Assembly: GCF_001571405.1 (NCBI RefSeq)
Contig: NZ_BCNX01000017.1
Location: 1 to 43,304 of the forward strand
From: Methanoculleus thermophilus
GTDB lineage: Archaea > Halobacteriota > Methanomicrobia > Methanomicrobiales > Methanoculleaceae
Direction of reading: 5' to 3'
DNA length: 43,304 nucleotides
Below, piece by piece: positions 43,166 to 43,304 of the stretch (position 1 is its first letter; each line of letters begins with the position of its first letter). The notes under the pieces are model-generated. The model was not told the DNA's origin and made no database searches. It worked only from the letters and a program-made list of their open reading frames with translations. A program made the translations under genes and the position numbers.

Positions 43166-43304
43166 AAACCCACCATCTTTTCAGGAGGACAACCCCGGCG
43201 AGGACTCCTGGCGGCGGTTCATAGGTATGCGGATCGGCTCCCTGCGGCACGAGCACGATCACCCGAACGTGGTCGCCTCCAACACGCTCCAGGAATTCGA
43301 CCGA
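43083..43304 (-). pseudogene. Truncated ZnuA-like metal ABC transporter binding protein, N-terminal part
   Basis: Read on the minus strand from the window edge, the frame gives [20 protein letters not shown] followed by DPHTYEPPP. This is the hallmark of zinc/manganese ABC-transporter substrate-binding proteins (GADPHTYEP, with a metal-ligand histidine). After about 38 visible residues the family match stops and the frame runs through the hairpin repeat ([17 protein letters not shown]), ending at 43083-43085. The rest of the protein (usually 250 more residues) is missing. Most likely the gene has lost its 3' part and the repeat now supplies the end. The start lies beyond the window. Confidence 0.7.

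Overview
The window is a chromosomal segment of a GC-rich methanogenic euryarchaeon. The best fit is order Methanomicrobiales, probably Methanoculleus or a close relative; this is inferred from gene content, not from a database match. The supporting signs are an F420-type formate dehydrogenase (fdhA, fdhB), FmdE-type proteins, an archaeal TrmG10 tRNA methyltransferase, archaeal TATA boxes and many start codons placed 26-30 bp behind them. Several genes are bacterial in type (dnaK-dnaJ-grpE, class I gapA, gpmA).

Layout. 1-4.2 kb: the 3' end of msrA, then the grpE-dnaK-dnaJ operon on the minus strand. 4.2-5.7 kb: purH. 5.7-9.7 kb: four paralogous DUF4013-type membrane proteins, with a decayed fifth copy and a broken TM2-like fragment in the spacers. 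9.8-13.5 kb: a branched-chain amino-acid operon (leuA/cimA-like, ilvB, ilvN). 13.5-15.3 kb: a 35-codon membrane mini-gene joined to a sodium:solute symporter. 15.7-20.6 kb: an FAD oxidoreductase with two glycosyltransferases, then a hotdog thioesterase, TrmG10 and a membrane zinc-ribbon protein. 21.2-23.6 kb: TIGR04255-type protein, SAM methyltransferase and a proline-dehydrogenase-like protein. 23.8-25.3 kb: malQ.

25.8-31.6 kb, minus strand: a small putative ribbon-helix-helix regulator behind a three-site operator array, then a gluconeogenic block read in the order gpmA, gapA, D-2-hydroxyacid dehydrogenase, ppsA. With malQ this makes a carbon-storage and gluconeogenesis neighbourhood. 31.8-34.2 kb: two secreted META-domain proteins, one with four repeats and one with a single repeat. 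34.3-38.2 kb, minus strand: an FmdE protein, a TrmO-FmdE fusion, a MoeA-PBP fusion and an NTF2-like protein. This block is divergent from fdhA-fdhB and fdhD (38.5-43.05 kb). Together they form a molybdenum/tungsten enzyme and formate-oxidation locus: FdhAB oxidises formate and reduces F420, FdhD sulfurates the cofactor, and MoeA inserts the metal.

The most unusual features are non-coding. Two intergenic islands (20683-20932 and 25438-25718) are built from chains of short hairpins. They have the same flanks in the same orientation, but their cores are inverted relative to each other. A third, shorter island (43061-43165) forms the 3' end of a truncated ZnuA-like reading frame at the window edge. 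Other notable signals are the 31-bp-spaced TGTAAC operator array upstream of the small regulator and a palindrome abutting the fdhA TATA box.
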